Position numbers and translations under genes: made by a program. DNA of 64,000 nucleotides from positions 145,996 through 209,995 of the forward strand of contig JAJUGR010000002.1 in the NCBI GenBank assembly GCA_029265905.1. Direction: 5' to 3'. Origin of the DNA: Sporomusaceae bacterium. GTDB taxonomy: Bacteria > Bacillota > Negativicutes > Acidaminococcales > JAJUGR01. The notes under the pieces were generated by a model. That model did not search any database, had not been told where the DNA came from, and saw only the letters and a program-made list of their open reading frames with translations. Shown here piece after piece: positions 8,496 to 16,982 of this stretch; positions within the stretch are counted from its first letter, which is position 1; every line of letters starts with the position of its first letter.

Positions 8496-9326
8496 ATGAA
8501 GCTAACGAGATGGATCGTGCTGCTGCTGGCGGCGGCGTTGGTTGTGACGGCGGCGTCAGGGTGCGGACGAAAAAAACAAGATGACAAACATGTCAGCGCG
8601 TCAGGTTCGACGGCTTTGCTGCCGCTTTTGAAACCAGCTGCGGAAGAGTTTCAAAAACGGCATCCGGAGATCACTGTCAGCATCAGCGGCGGCGGTTCGT
8701 TCACCGGACAAAATCAGGTTGCATTCGGCGGGGTAAATATCGGCAACTCCGACGTGCCGGTGACGCCGGAATTGAAGGCCAAGGGACTGGTTGAATTCCC
8801 GTGCGTCGTGGCGCCGTTTGTGTTTATCACCAATAAAAACGTGGCGGTCGATAACTTAAGCGCCGAGCAGTACGTGGGAATTTTGACCGGACAAATCAAA
8901 AATTGGAGCGAGGTCGGCGGCGCCAATGAAAAGATCACGCTGATCCATCGCGCCAAGTCTTCCGGCACGCGGGCGACCATCGCCGAGGTTGTCTTGGGCG
9001 GCGCCCGGTTTACGAACGATGCGATCATCCAGGATTCCAACGGGGCCGTCCGGGCGGCGATTGCCAGCACGCCGGGCGCCATCGGCTATGTTGATTCGGC
9101 CTATGCGGACGACAGTGTGAAAATGCTCAAATACAATGGGGTCGAATACAAGCCGGAAAACATCGTGAACAGAACCTATCCCGTTTATTCCACGCCGCGC
9201 ATGATCACCAAAGGCGAACCAACCGGGGCGACGAAGCTGTTCATAGAGTTTGTTTTGTCTAAGGAATTCCAGGAAAAGTATGCCGTGGAATATAAATTCA
9301 TTCCGATAACAAGGATGGCGCCTTAA
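8496..9326 (+). CDS. pstS: Phosphate-binding lipoprotein PstS (first copy)
   Basis: 276 aa. The signal peptide ends in the lipobox TAASGC, so the protein should be lipid-anchored outside the membrane. The phosphate-site signatures of PstS are visible: SGSTALLPLL near the mature N-terminus and RAKSSGTRATI in the middle. It delivers phosphate to the PstC-PstA permease encoded next. CAGGGGG (8484-8490) places the start at the ATG at 8496; an in-frame TTG at 8469 would lie before the ribosome site. It is only distantly similar to the longer PstS at 45691-46638, which argues against a recent duplication. Confidence 0.93.
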   Translation: MKLTRWIVLLLAAALVVTAASGCGRKKQDDKHVSASGSTALLPLLKPAAEEFQKRHPEITVSISGGGSFTGQNQVAFGGVNIGNSDVPVTPELKAKGLVEFPCVVAPFVFITNKNVAVDNLSAEQYVGILTGQIKNWSEVGGANEKITLIHRAKSSGTRATIAEVVLGGARFTNDAIIQDSNGAVRAAIASTPGAIGYVDSAYADDSVKMLKYNGVEYKPENIVNRTYPVYSTPRMITKGEPTGATKLFIEFVLSKEFQEKYAVEYKFIPITRMAP

Positions 9327-9392
9327 CAGCGCCGCTCGGGCCGAGATTCCTTGACGATGAACAGAAACGTTATCGCCGAAAGGGTGCTGGAT

Positions 9393-10295
9393 ATGAAAAA
9401 AAACATGGACGGGCATCACGTCCGGACGCTGCTGTATGATCGGTACATCCGCTATTTGTTTATCGCTTCGGCGATGATGATGACGCTGATTATTCTGACC
9501 ATCATTATTTTTGTCGGACGGCAGGGCCTGCTGACCTTCAAGGAGGTCTCGCCGCTGCAGTTCTTCTTCGGGACCAACTGGGACCCGCCATTTGAATATG
9601 GCGCCTTGAGCTTTATTGTCGGCTCGCTGGCGGTCACTGCCTTGGCGATTTTGATCGGCGGCCCCCTGGGGCTGGCCGGGGCGGTTTTCATGGCTAAAAT
9701 TGCGCCGCCGAGGATGCGCGAAGTTATGCGCCCGGCGACCGACTTGTATGTAGCGATTCCGTCCGTTGTGTACGGTTTCATCGGGTTGACCGTGCTGGTG
9801 CCGTTCATCCGCTCCGTGCTGCACACGGGCAGCGGATTTGGCTTGCTGGCGGCCGGCCTTGTGCTGGCAATCATGATTTTGCCGACCGTGATTACGATTT
9901 CCGAGGATGCGATCCGCTCCGTGCCCCGGCCGCTTGAGGAAGCCTCGCTCGCCCTGGGGGCGACGCGCTGGCAGACCATCTGGAAGGTCATTATCCCGGC
10001 GGCGTTGCCGGGTATTTTGGCTTCCATCATTTTGGCCATGGCGCGGGCGATCGGCGAGACGATGGCGGTGCAGATGCTGATCGGCAATACGCCGCAGCTG
10101 CCGTTCAATTTGACGACGCCGACGACGACGCTGCCCAGCGAGATTGTTGTGGAAATGGGCAACACGCCGTTTGGCTCCGCCTGGAACAACTCCTTGTTCC
10201 TCATGGCGCTGGTGCTGCTGGTCATTTCCTTGCTGCTGATCCTGGCCATCCGTTACCTCGCCAAGAAAAATGCCATGAATACGAGCAATGCATGA
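9393..10295 (+). CDS. pstC: Phosphate ABC transporter permease PstC (first copy)
   Basis: 300 aa, six predicted membrane helices, binding-protein-dependent permease domain. The ABC-coupling EAA loop reads EEASLALGATRWQTIWKVI. GAAAGGGTG just upstream supports ATG 9393; earlier in-frame TTG/ATG codons at 9351/9357 lack a site. It is followed by pstA with an 8-base ribosome-site spacing. The cluster contains no pstB ATPase, so energy must come from an ATPase encoded elsewhere, for example the one at 42195-42959. Confidence 0.93.
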   Translation: MKKNMDGHHVRTLLYDRYIRYLFIASAMMMTLIILTIIIFVGRQGLLTFKEVSPLQFFFGTNWDPPFEYGALSFIVGSLAVTALAILIGGPLGLAGAVFMAKIAPPRMREVMRPATDLYVAIPSVVYGFIGLTVLVPFIRSVLHTGSGFGLLAAGLVLAIMILPTVITISEDAIRSVPRPLEEASLALGATRWQTIWKVIIPAALPGILASIILAMARAIGETMAVQMLIGNTPQLPFNLTTPTTTLPSEIVVEMGNTPFGSAWNNSLFLMALVLLVISLLLILAIRYLAKKNAMNTSNA

Positions 10296-10308
10296 AGGAG
10301 AAATGGCT

Positions 10309-11187
10309 ATGTTGGATCAAGGTCGTATAAACAAACGCAACGACGTCCTGGCGACGGCGCTGCTGTGGTGCGCGGGGCTGGTCATCCTGCTGATTTTGGT
10401 GTGCTTTCTTGGCTACATGCTGGTGCAGGGCTTGCCGGTTTTGCTCAGGCCCGGCTTTTTGCTCGGCATGCCGAGCGATATTCGCGCTGGCGGCGGTATC
10501 GGCCCGCAATTGTTCAATTCATTTTACATCCTATTTTTGTCGCTGTTGATTTCAGTGCCCATTGCCATCGGGGCGGGGATTTACCTGTCTGAGTATGCCA
10601 AAAACAACCGGCTGACTGATATCGTCCGGCTGAGCACGGAGAGCTTGGCGACGGTGCCGTCGATCGTGCTGGGCTTGTTTGGCATGATCGTGTTTGTCAG
10701 CTACTTTGAATTCGGCTTCAGCATTATCGGCGGCGCGCTGGCCTTGTCGCTGCTGAACATCCCGGTTCTGGTCCGGGTTACGGAGGAGACCTTGCGGACG
10801 ATTCCGCGCTCCTACCGCGAAGCCAGCCTGGCGCTGGGCGCAACCAAATGGCAGACAATTTGGCGCGTGGTGCTGCCGCAGGCGTTGCCGGGCATTTCGA
10901 CGGGCGTCACCCTGACGGCCGGCCGGGCGTTGGGCGAAACGGCGATCCTTATTTTTACGGCGGGAACGTCTGTCTCGCGCACCTTCCCGGATTTTGACCT
11001 GTTCGCCGCCGGGGAAACGCTGGCCGTGCATTTGTGGTATGTCAACGGCATCGGCATGGTGCCGGACAAGACGCAGATCGCCAACGGCATCGGGGCCTTG
11101 CTGATTCTGGTGATTTTGGTGTTCAACCTGGCGATCGGGCTGCCGATCCGCTACTATCAGCAAAAAATGCTAAAAGGCGCAAAATGA
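10309..11187 (+). CDS. pstA: Phosphate ABC transporter permease PstA (first copy)
   Basis: 292 aa, six membrane helices, permease domain with the EAA loop REASLALGATKWQTIWRVV. GAAGGAG (10294-10300) overlaps the pstC stop. It gives an 8-base spacing to ATG 10309, preferred over in-frame ATGs at 10288 and 10303. It pairs with PstC to form the membrane channel. The stop codon lies inside the first arm of a very long terminator hairpin. Confidence 0.93.
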   Translation: MLDQGRINKRNDVLATALLWCAGLVILLILVCFLGYMLVQGLPVLLRPGFLLGMPSDIRAGGGIGPQLFNSFYILFLSLLISVPIAIGAGIYLSEYAKNNRLTDIVRLSTESLATVPSIVLGLFGMIVFVSYFEFGFSIIGGALALSLLNIPVLVRVTEETLRTIPRSYREASLALGATKWQTIWRVVLPQALPGISTGVTLTAGRALGETAILIFTAGTSVSRTFPDFDLFAAGETLAVHLWYVNGIGMVPDKTQIANGIGALLILVILVFNLAIGLPIRYYQQKMLKGAK

Positions 11188-11228
11188 CAAAACCGGCGGG
11201 TGATCCCGCCGGTTTTGTCATTTTGCGC
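11177..11228. terminator. Bidirectional terminator between pstA and the convergent MscS gene
   Basis: Two 24-base arms are perfectly complementary around a TGAT loop. The arms contain AAAA and TTTT tracts, so the hairpin can stop transcription in both directions. It overlaps the pstA stop codon. Confidence 0.9.
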
Positions 11229-11234
11229 AATGCG

Positions 11235-12296
11235 CTATTTGTTTTCTGTTGTGGTCTGCACTTGCAGCGGCGTTTCGAAGTAAACGCTGCTGCTGGGGAA
11301 GGCGGCACAAACGCCGGCTTCATTCAAAATGTCAAGCAGGGCCAGGTTGACGGCGTGCTTGACCGACAGGTGCTTGTCGGAAGCGGTGGGCAGGGTGAAG
11401 TACTGGACGAGAATGTCGAGGCTGTTGGCGCCGTAGGCGTCAAAGCCGACGACGATGCTGTTTTGCTCGATGGCGGGCTCTTGGGCCAGATGCGCCCTGA
11501 TGCGTTCGATGCAGTCTTCCAACTGCTCGCGCGAGGTGGCATAGGTGACGCCAAGCGTGAACTTGACGCGCCGTTTTTCCATGCGCGACCAATTGGTAAT
11601 CGATTCGTTGGCCAGCACGGCGTTGGGAATGGAAACGACCGCCTGCTCGAAGGTGCGGATTTTCGTGCTGCGAAAGGTGATTTCCTCGACAATCCCTTCC
11701 GCCTGCGGGAGCTGGACCCAGTCGCCGGTGCGGAACGGCTTGTCCATCAAAATGACGGCGCCGCCGAACACATTGGCGATCGTGTCCTTGGCGGCCAGGG
11801 CGATCGCCAAGCTGCCGAGGCCGAGGCCGGCGATGAAGCCGTTGATGTCGTAGCCCCACTCCTTGGCGATCATCGTAAACGCCAGGGCGACGATGATCAT
11901 GTGCAGCACCTGGCTGAGCAACTGGCGCAGCGTATCGTCGAGCTGGCTGATCAGGCGCTGCGTCAACAGGCCGGTTGTATTGCTCAGGTTGTACAGCACA
12001 TGGAAAAACAGCAAAATGATCGCTGTCCGCAGGCAGTGGTGCAGCACGACCTGGTCGGCCGGTATGGCCGGATGGCTGATGAGCGCAATGTAGACGCCGA
12101 TCAGAGGCACGAACAGCTTGAGCGGCGTCTCAACGGCCGCCAGGATCTGCGTGTCAAGCGTAAAGGAAGTTTTGTCGGTCATTGCCTTCAAAAAGCGGAG
12201 CAGCGGGTGGACAAGAAACTGGCGGATAAACAGGGAAAAAAGAAAAATGCCGACGGAAACCAGCAATGGTTTGATGATGGGCCAATACAAGTGCAT
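11235..12296 (-). CDS. Small-conductance mechanosensitive channel, MscS family
   Basis: 353 aa. Four hydrophobic helices are followed by the conserved pore helix and the beta domain: GLGSLAIALAAKDTIANVFGG, then DKPFRTGDWVQ. The soluble C-terminal domain continues to the end, as in YkuT/YnaI-sized members. It opens under membrane tension to release solutes on osmotic down-shock. AAGGAGG on the minus strand precedes the ATG at 12296. It is divergent from the DUF456 gene and convergent with pstA. Confidence 0.92.
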   Translation of the reverse strand: MHLYWPIIKPLLVSVGIFLFSLFIRQFLVHPLLRFLKAMTDKTSFTLDTQILAAVETPLKLFVPLIGVYIALISHPAIPADQVVLHHCLRTAIILLFFHVLYNLSNTTGLLTQRLISQLDDTLRQLLSQVLHMIIVALAFTMIAKEWGYDINGFIAGLGLGSLAIALAAKDTIANVFGGAVILMDKPFRTGDWVQLPQAEGIVEEITFRSTKIRTFEQAVVSIPNAVLANESITNWSRMEKRRVKFTLGVTYATSREQLEDCIERIRAHLAQEPAIEQNSIVVGFDAYGANSLDILVQYFTLPTASDKHLSVKHAVNLALLDILNEAGVCAAFPSSSVYFETPLQVQTTTENK

Positions 12297-12367
12297 GGTG
12301 CCTCCTTGAGCGGTTTTGCCCTTATTGTATCACGCGGGGCCCTTTTCGGAAAGCAAGGCAGCCATGC

Positions 12368-12373
12368 TATAAT
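12368..12373 (+). promoter_or_regulatory. Promoter -10 element of the DUF456 gene
   Basis: A perfect TATAAT lies 23 bases before the start codon. On the opposite strand a TACAAT near 12320-12326 probably serves the divergent MscS gene. The -35 elements are weak. Confidence 0.5.
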
Positions 12374-12396
12374 AAGCGCAAAGAGAGGTGTTACAT

Positions 12397-12921
12397 ATGG
12401 AAGCGATCGTTGTGGCGGCGTGGCTGGAAAAAGCGGTTTGGTCGCTGCTGGTGCTGGGCGGCTGGGGGTTGGCGCTGCTGGCGCTGCCAGGCATTTGGGT
12501 GATGTGGGGCGTTGCCGCAGCCTACGTGTGGCGAATGGGTCTGATTGCCGACGGCTGGTTGTGGCTGGGGCAGGTAGCGGCGATCGGGCTGCTGGCCGAG
12601 CTGATCGAAGCCATGGGCGGCTTTTGGGGCGTGCGCCGGGAAAAAGGCTCGTGGGGAACGTCCTTTTTGACGGCGGGCGGGGCGATCGCCGGCGCCATCT
12701 TTGGTTCGCTGGCTTTGCCCGTGTTCGGCACCGTGCTGGGCGCGGCGGCGGGCGCTTATGCGGTCGCTTATCTGGTGTTGCGAAAAAAAGGATACCAAGC
12801 GGCGCGCAGCAGGCAAATCGCCTGGACGGCCGCTTGGTATCAGCTTCTGGCTTATATCGCAAAAATTGTGGCGGCAACGGTGATTGCCGCGTGGATATTA
12901 TGGCGTTTCTGGCAGGGGTGA
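12397..12921 (+). CDS. DUF456 family membrane protein
   Basis: 174 aa, very hydrophobic, with about four to five membrane helices. The glycine-rich segments GGAIAGAIFGSLALPVFGTVLGAAAGAY are typical of the DUF456 family, whose function is unknown. AGAGAGG precedes ATG 12397. Its 3' end overlaps the 3' end of the convergent symporter gene by 24 bases, and no terminator separates the two. Confidence 0.75.
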   Translation: MEAIVVAAWLEKAVWSLLVLGGWGLALLALPGIWVMWGVAAAYVWRMGLIADGWLWLGQVAAIGLLAELIEAMGGFWGVRREKGSWGTSFLTAGGAIAGAIFGSLALPVFGTVLGAAAGAYAVAYLVLRKKGYQAARSRQIAWTAAWYQLLAYIAKIVAATVIAAWILWRFWQG

Positions 12922-14298
12922 AGGAACCTGTTTTCTTTCATACCAGGAAACGAGGCCGAATACGAATGTGCAGACAATCCATTCCTGGTAAATCGGGTGG
13001 GGCAAAAGCCGGGAGGCGGGGATGAGCTGCCAGGCGAGCAGCGTCAGGAGCCCTGCGCTCAGGGTATAGAAGCCGGCTGATTTGGTGCACAGGTTTGGTC
13101 TGAACAAGGCGGAGAGCAAGATGACGCTGAAGCCGGCCGTCAGGCTCAGGCCGAGCATAAGCGTATTCAAGATGCCGGACACCCCGAGCGCCATGATGAA
13201 CGTCAGGGCGCCGGTTCCGATGACCGACCATTCCATCACGCGGCGCACCGCTTCGTCCGAGGCTTCCGGCTTCATGTACCGCTTGTAGATGTCGCGCGAA
13301 ATCATCGTGGAGGCGCCGAGGAGCAGGCTGCAGGCCGTGGAAATGTCCGCCGCCCATAGGGCGGTGAGCGTCAAGCCGGCCAGGAAGGGGTCAAGGGCGA
13401 TGATCGCCGTTGGCAAGGCGCTGGCGGCGGCGACGCCGGGCGCGGACGCCTTGGCGCACAAGCCGAGCCAGGCGGCCAAGAAGCCGATCGGCAGCATGAG
13501 CAGGCCGCCGCTGACGAAGCCGAGGCGTGCTTCCTTGCCGTCCTTGGCTCCCAAAGCGATTTGGATAATGCTCTGCAACGACAGGTTGACCGTGATCATG
13601 ACGGTGATCCAGATGAGAATGCCCTTGACGCCTACGCCGGCAATCGGATCAAGCCAGGGCCCGCTGGACGGCAGGGCTGCCGCCAGGGCCGCAGGGCTGC
13701 CGATCGGCTGCTTGAAGACGGCGACGGCGATGCCGACGTAAATCAAGGCGACGTTTAAAATGTTGGACAAGCTGGCGGACCACATGCCGCCGATATAGGT
13801 GATGCCGATGAAGACGACGGCGCTGGTGAGCATGCCGGTCGTCAAGCTGAAGTATTCGGGGAGCAGGGCGTGCAGGATGCTGCCGCCGGCCACATATTGC
13901 AGCGAGATGATGACGATTTGAATCAGGACCTGGCAAATGACGCCGAGCATAACGGTTTTTTTGTCAAAATAGCGATCCAACAGTTCCGTCAGCGTTGTGA
14001 TGCCAAGCGCGCGGTAACGGGCTGCCAGCCAAAGGCCGGTGACGATAGCGCCCAGTCCCCAGGCCACGTTGTACCAGCCGGCCGAGAGGCCGACGCGGAA
14101 AGCCTGTTCGGCAACGCCGACGGTGGAGGCGCCGCCGATCGCCAGCCCGACGATGGACATGGAGACTAGCGGCCAGGGCAGCGTGCGGCCGGCCAGGGAG
14201 TAATTGGCGGAAGAACCGCGGCTGCGCAGGCGGCCGACGATGCCGATGATGAATAAAGCCAGGATATAGGCAACAATTAACAGCAAGGGAAGAGACAT
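12898..14298 (-). CDS. Sodium:solute symporter (SSS family), T-box controlled
   Basis: 466 aa with about 13 membrane helices. The N-terminal region (SANYSLAGRTLPWPLVSMS, then GGASTVGVAEQAFRVGLS) and a helix reading WAADISTACSLLLGASTMI match the SSS fold. A GAGGAGGG site 9 bases upstream fixes the ATG at 14298, and the longer open frame upstream of it is the RNA leader. The substrate cannot be read from the protein. Because a T-box precedes it, an amino acid or a precursor is the best guess. Confidence 0.88.
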   Translation of the reverse strand: MSLPLLLIVAYILALFIIGIVGRLRSRGSSANYSLAGRTLPWPLVSMSIVGLAIGGASTVGVAEQAFRVGLSAGWYNVAWGLGAIVTGLWLAARYRALGITTLTELLDRYFDKKTVMLGVICQVLIQIVIISLQYVAGGSILHALLPEYFSLTTGMLTSAVVFIGITYIGGMWSASLSNILNVALIYVGIAVAVFKQPIGSPAALAAALPSSGPWLDPIAGVGVKGILIWITVMITVNLSLQSIIQIALGAKDGKEARLGFVSGGLLMLPIGFLAAWLGLCAKASAPGVAAASALPTAIIALDPFLAGLTLTALWAADISTACSLLLGASTMISRDIYKRYMKPEASDEAVRRVMEWSVIGTGALTFIMALGVSGILNTLMLGLSLTAGFSVILLSALFRPNLCTKSAGFYTLSAGLLTLLAWQLIPASRLLPHPIYQEWIVCTFVFGLVSWYERKQVPSPLPETP

Positions 14299-14377
14299 GG
14301 AGAAACCCTCCTCGTTTTTTAATCTGGTCATAAGCATTTTTGCAGCCTGCTTTTGTCTTCTCCGGAAAAGACAAAAG

Positions 14378-14625
14378 AAAAAAGGCCTCCCGAAAGGGAC
14401 GCCTTTGCGTGGTACCACCCTAATTGATGCAGGAAAAAGACTGCATCTTCTCGAATCCCTTAACGCGGGAAACGGCTCGACCTACTGACCTTACGGCGTT
14501 CAGTCTGCAGCTCGGAAGGGAACTTCGCCAAACCTTGCCGTACCGGATTCACACCAACCACCGGCTCTCTTAACGGGTCCGTCAGGGTACTCGCTTCGTC
14601 ATCGCTTATTGCAAGATGATGTTGT
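14378..14625 (-). ncRNA. T-box leader riboswitch
   Basis: Read on the minus strand, the leader has stem I with AGAGAGCCGGTGGTTGGTG and the AGTA/GAA specifier-loop motif. The diagnostic antiterminator sequence AGGGTGGTACCACG lies at 14408-14421, followed by a terminator (AAAGGCGTCCC, TTTC, GGGAGGCCTTTTTT, to about 14378). Uncharged tRNA binding would switch on the symporter 80 bases downstream. The specifier lies in GAAGUUCCC (14518-14526): GUU (Val) fits the usual position after GAA best, with UUC (Phe) as the alternative. I am not sure which is right. A second small hairpin (14349-14376) lies between the terminator and the gene. Confidence 0.93.
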
Positions 14626-14629
14626 GGAA

Positions 14630-14659
14630 ATTATAATATCATCAGCGTGTCTTTGTCAA
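14630..14659 (-). promoter_or_regulatory. Promoter of the T-box/symporter transcript
   Basis: On the minus strand a consensus TTGACA (14659-14654) and TATAAT (14635-14630) are separated by 18 bases. The predicted start lies just ahead of T-box stem I. Confidence 0.85.
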
Positions 14660-14699
14660 CAAGAAAAATACATAATGATACAACAAAGGGGAGAAAGAG

Positions 14700-15071
14700 A
14701 TGAAATTCAAGTTTATTCACAACAATTTTAACGTCTTGGATTTGGAAAAGAGCCTCGCTTTTTATCGTGAAGCGCTGGGCTTGGAGGAAGTGCGCCGCAT
14801 CAACGGTCCGGACGGTCAGTTTGTTTTGGTTTACCTGGGCGACGGCACGACGCCGCATACGCTGGAGCTGACCTGGCTGCGCGACCGCAAGGAACCGTAC
14901 AACCTGGGCGACAATGAGTTCCACCTGGCCTTCCGGGTTGATGACTACGAGGCGGCGCTGGCCAAGCATAAGGAAATGGGCTGCGTCTGCTATGAAAACG
15001 AGGCGATGGGGATTTACTTTATTGTTGATCCGGACGGCTACTGGCTGGAAGTGGTGCCGACCCGCTCGTAA
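14700..15071 (+). CDS. Glyoxalase I family protein (lactoylglutathione lyase-like)
   Basis: 123 aa, a single vicinal-oxygen-chelate domain built from two beta-alpha-beta-beta-beta units. The N-terminal half has H-NFNVLDLEKSLAFYREALG. The C-terminal half has FHLAFRVDDYEAA and ends in DPDGYWLEVV, whose Glu is a usual metal ligand. Family members isomerise the methylglyoxal-thiol adduct; which thiol is used here is unknown. AAAGGGGAG precedes the ATG. It lies 46 bases upstream of the rubredoxin/flavin reductase gene and may be co-transcribed. Confidence 0.88.
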   Translation: MKFKFIHNNFNVLDLEKSLAFYREALGLEEVRRINGPDGQFVLVYLGDGTTPHTLELTWLRDRKEPYNLGDNEFHLAFRVDDYEAALAKHKEMGCVCYENEAMGIYFIVDPDGYWLEVVPTRS

Positions 15072-15117
15072 GGCGGCTAGCCAGGCCAGGGCCAATACAA
15101 GGAGAGGGGAAAAGGCA

Positions 15118-15897
15118 ATGCGCAAATGGCGATGTGTGATCTGCGACTATATCCATGAAGGGGATACGCCGCCGGAGGCTTGCCCGATTTGCGGCGTGGG
15201 GCCGGAGCAGTTTGTCCTGTTGGCGGAAGAATTGCCCCCCAAGCGCTGGAAGTGCGTGATTTGCGACTATGTCCACGAGGGGAACGAGCCGCCGGCCGTC
15301 TGCCCGATTTGCGGGGTCGGACCGGAGCAGTTTGTCCTGTTGGAGGAGACGGCGACGGCGCTGACGGCGCAAACCGTTGCCTCCGCCACGCCGGAGACGG
15401 CGGAGGCGGCGCTGTCTACCATCAGCTGCGGACTGTTCGTGCTGACCGCCTGCTGCGAGGGGCGGGCGAACGGGCAGTGCGTCAACACCGTGTTCCAGCT
15501 CACGAGCCTGCCGTCAAAAATCGCCGTCTGCTTGCACAAGCAAAGCCTGACCCATGCTTTTGTGCAACAGTGCGGCGCGTTCACCGTATCCGTTTTGCCG
15601 CGTGACGATGACGGGTTGGCGATGGTGCGCCATTTTGGCTATCAGACTGGCCACAAGGTTGAAAAATGCGCCTGCCTGGAAATGGTGCCGGCCCGCAACG
15701 GCTGCCCGATTGTCAAGGAAGCCGTCAGCTACTTCGAGGCGAAAGTCATTCCCGACAAGGTGGTCGACGTCGGATCGCATACCTTGTTTGTGGCGGATGT
15801 GACGGGCGGCCGGGTGCTGCGGCAGGCACCGGCGCTGACGTATGAGTATTACCAGGAGCGAAAAGCGGCGGAAAAAAAGAAGGAGGCAGGCAAATGA
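15118..15897 (+). CDS. Tandem rubredoxin-like / flavin reductase fusion protein
   Basis: 259 aa. Two near-identical rubredoxin-like modules of about 40 residues each carry four Cys (C6, C9, C22, C25 and C46, C49, C62, C65). After an Ala/Thr-rich linker comes a flavin-reductase-like FMN-binding domain (about 100-240, starting SCGLFVLTACCEGRANGQC). It is expected to be a cytoplasmic electron carrier that passes electrons between NAD(P)H, FMN and Fe(SCys)4 centres, as in the high-molecular-weight rubredoxins of acetogens that feed oxygen- or NO-reducing flavoproteins. The domain order (rubredoxins first, duplicated) differs from what I know of Moorella Hrb. AAGGAG/AAAAGG precede ATG 15118. The last four bases overlap the next gene. 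Confidence 0.9.
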   Translation: MRKWRCVICDYIHEGDTPPEACPICGVGPEQFVLLAEELPPKRWKCVICDYVHEGNEPPAVCPICGVGPEQFVLLEETATALTAQTVASATPETAEAALSTISCGLFVLTACCEGRANGQCVNTVFQLTSLPSKIAVCLHKQSLTHAFVQQCGAFTVSVLPRDDDGLAMVRHFGYQTGHKVEKCACLEMVPARNGCPIVKEAVSYFEAKVIPDKVVDVGSHTLFVADVTGGRVLRQAPALTYEYYQERKAAEKKKEAGK

Positions 15898-16871
15898 AGC
15901 CAGTGATTATCGCCAGCGGCAAGGTGAGGCCGGTGGCTGTGGAAAAGCTGCAGTCGATTGCAGATTTTCGCATGTATGCGGGCGGGGGCCAGCCGCCGGA
16001 AGAAATGTGGGCAGCCTGGCTGCAGGAGGCAGACGCCTTGTATGCGACCGGCAATATACGCGTTGATGAGGCGCTGCTGGCCAAGGCGCCCAAGCTGAAG
16101 GTGGTTGTCCAGTCCTCAGTCGGTTATGACAATATCGACATCGACGCCTGCACGCGAAGGGGCATTCCGGTGGGCAACACGCCGGGCGTTCTGGTTGACG
16201 CAACAGCCGATCTGGCCTTTGGGCTGATCCTTTGCTCCGCCCGTTTGCTGCACGTCGGCTGGGAGCATGTCAAAAACGGCGCCTGGGGACGGCGCAAGTC
16301 AATGGGCTTTGGCGTCGACCTGGCGAACAAGACGCTCGGCATTGTCGGCCTGGGCCGGATTGGCGCGGCCGTGGCGGCGCGGGCCCAGGCCAGCCGGATG
16401 AAGGTTGTTTATCATAACCGCACGCAGCGTCCGGATGATGCGGCGCTGGGGGTGACGTACGTTTCGTTTGACGAACTGCTGGCCACGTCTGACTTTGTGT
16501 TGGCCATGCTGCCGCTTTCCAAGGCAACGGAAGGCCTCTTCGACCGCAACGCCTTTGCCAAAATGAAGCCGACGGCGCGGTTCATCAACGTGGCGCGCGG
16601 CAAAATTGTCGATACGGCCGCCTTGCAGGAAGCGCTCCAGGAAAAATGGATCGCCTATGCGGCCCTGGACGTGACCGATCCCGAACCCCTGCCAGGCGAC
16701 CATCCCTTGTTGACGCTCGACAATATCATGATTACGCCGCACATTGGCAGCGCAACGGTCGAGACGCGCGACGCCATGGCGATGCTGACGGTGGAGAATT
16801 TGCTGGCCGGCTTGGCCGGCCAGCCGATGCCGGCTTGCGTGAATCCGGAAGCGGTGCAAAAAAAGGCTTAA
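15894..16871 (+). CDS. D-isomer-specific 2-hydroxyacid dehydrogenase (glyoxylate/hydroxypyruvate reductase-like)
   Basis: 325 aa. The NAD(P)-binding signature GIVGLGRIGAAVA lies near residue 148. The catalytic trio follows: Arg in NVARGKIVDT, Glu in DVTDPEPLPGDHPL and His in ITPHIGSAT. It reduces a 2-keto acid such as glyoxylate or hydroxypyruvate; the exact substrate is not determined by sequence. The ATG overlaps the stop of the flavoprotein gene (ATGA), so translation is coupled and the two may share redox physiology. Confidence 0.92.
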   Translation: MKPVIIASGKVRPVAVEKLQSIADFRMYAGGGQPPEEMWAAWLQEADALYATGNIRVDEALLAKAPKLKVVVQSSVGYDNIDIDACTRRGIPVGNTPGVLVDATADLAFGLILCSARLLHVGWEHVKNGAWGRRKSMGFGVDLANKTLGIVGLGRIGAAVAARAQASRMKVVYHNRTQRPDDAALGVTYVSFDELLATSDFVLAMLPLSKATEGLFDRNAFAKMKPTARFINVARGKIVDTAALQEALQEKWIAYAALDVTDPEPLPGDHPLLTLDNIMITPHIGSATVETRDAMAMLTVENLLAGLAGQPMPACVNPEAVQKKA

Positions 16872-16886
16872 CGAAGTGAACACGAC

Positions 16887-16930
16887 ATAACAAAGGGGTG
16901 TGCCGGAAATCCGGCACACCCCTTTGTTAT
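16887..16930. terminator. Bidirectional terminator between the hydroxyacid dehydrogenase and PAS/GGDEF genes
   Basis: A 20-base perfect stem with an AAAT loop begins ATAACAAAGGGG and ends CCCCTTTGTTAT. It lies between convergent genes. Confidence 0.85.
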
Positions 16931-16982
16931 GGTTTGCGATATACATATCGCGAAGGTCGGGTGAACAAGCCGCTCAGCGGCG

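Noticed and set aside
11034..13025. Plus-strand open frame of over 600 codons across the MscS gene
   Set aside because: It runs through pstA, a terminator hairpin and the MscS and DUF456 genes in the wrong frame, and has no ribosome site.
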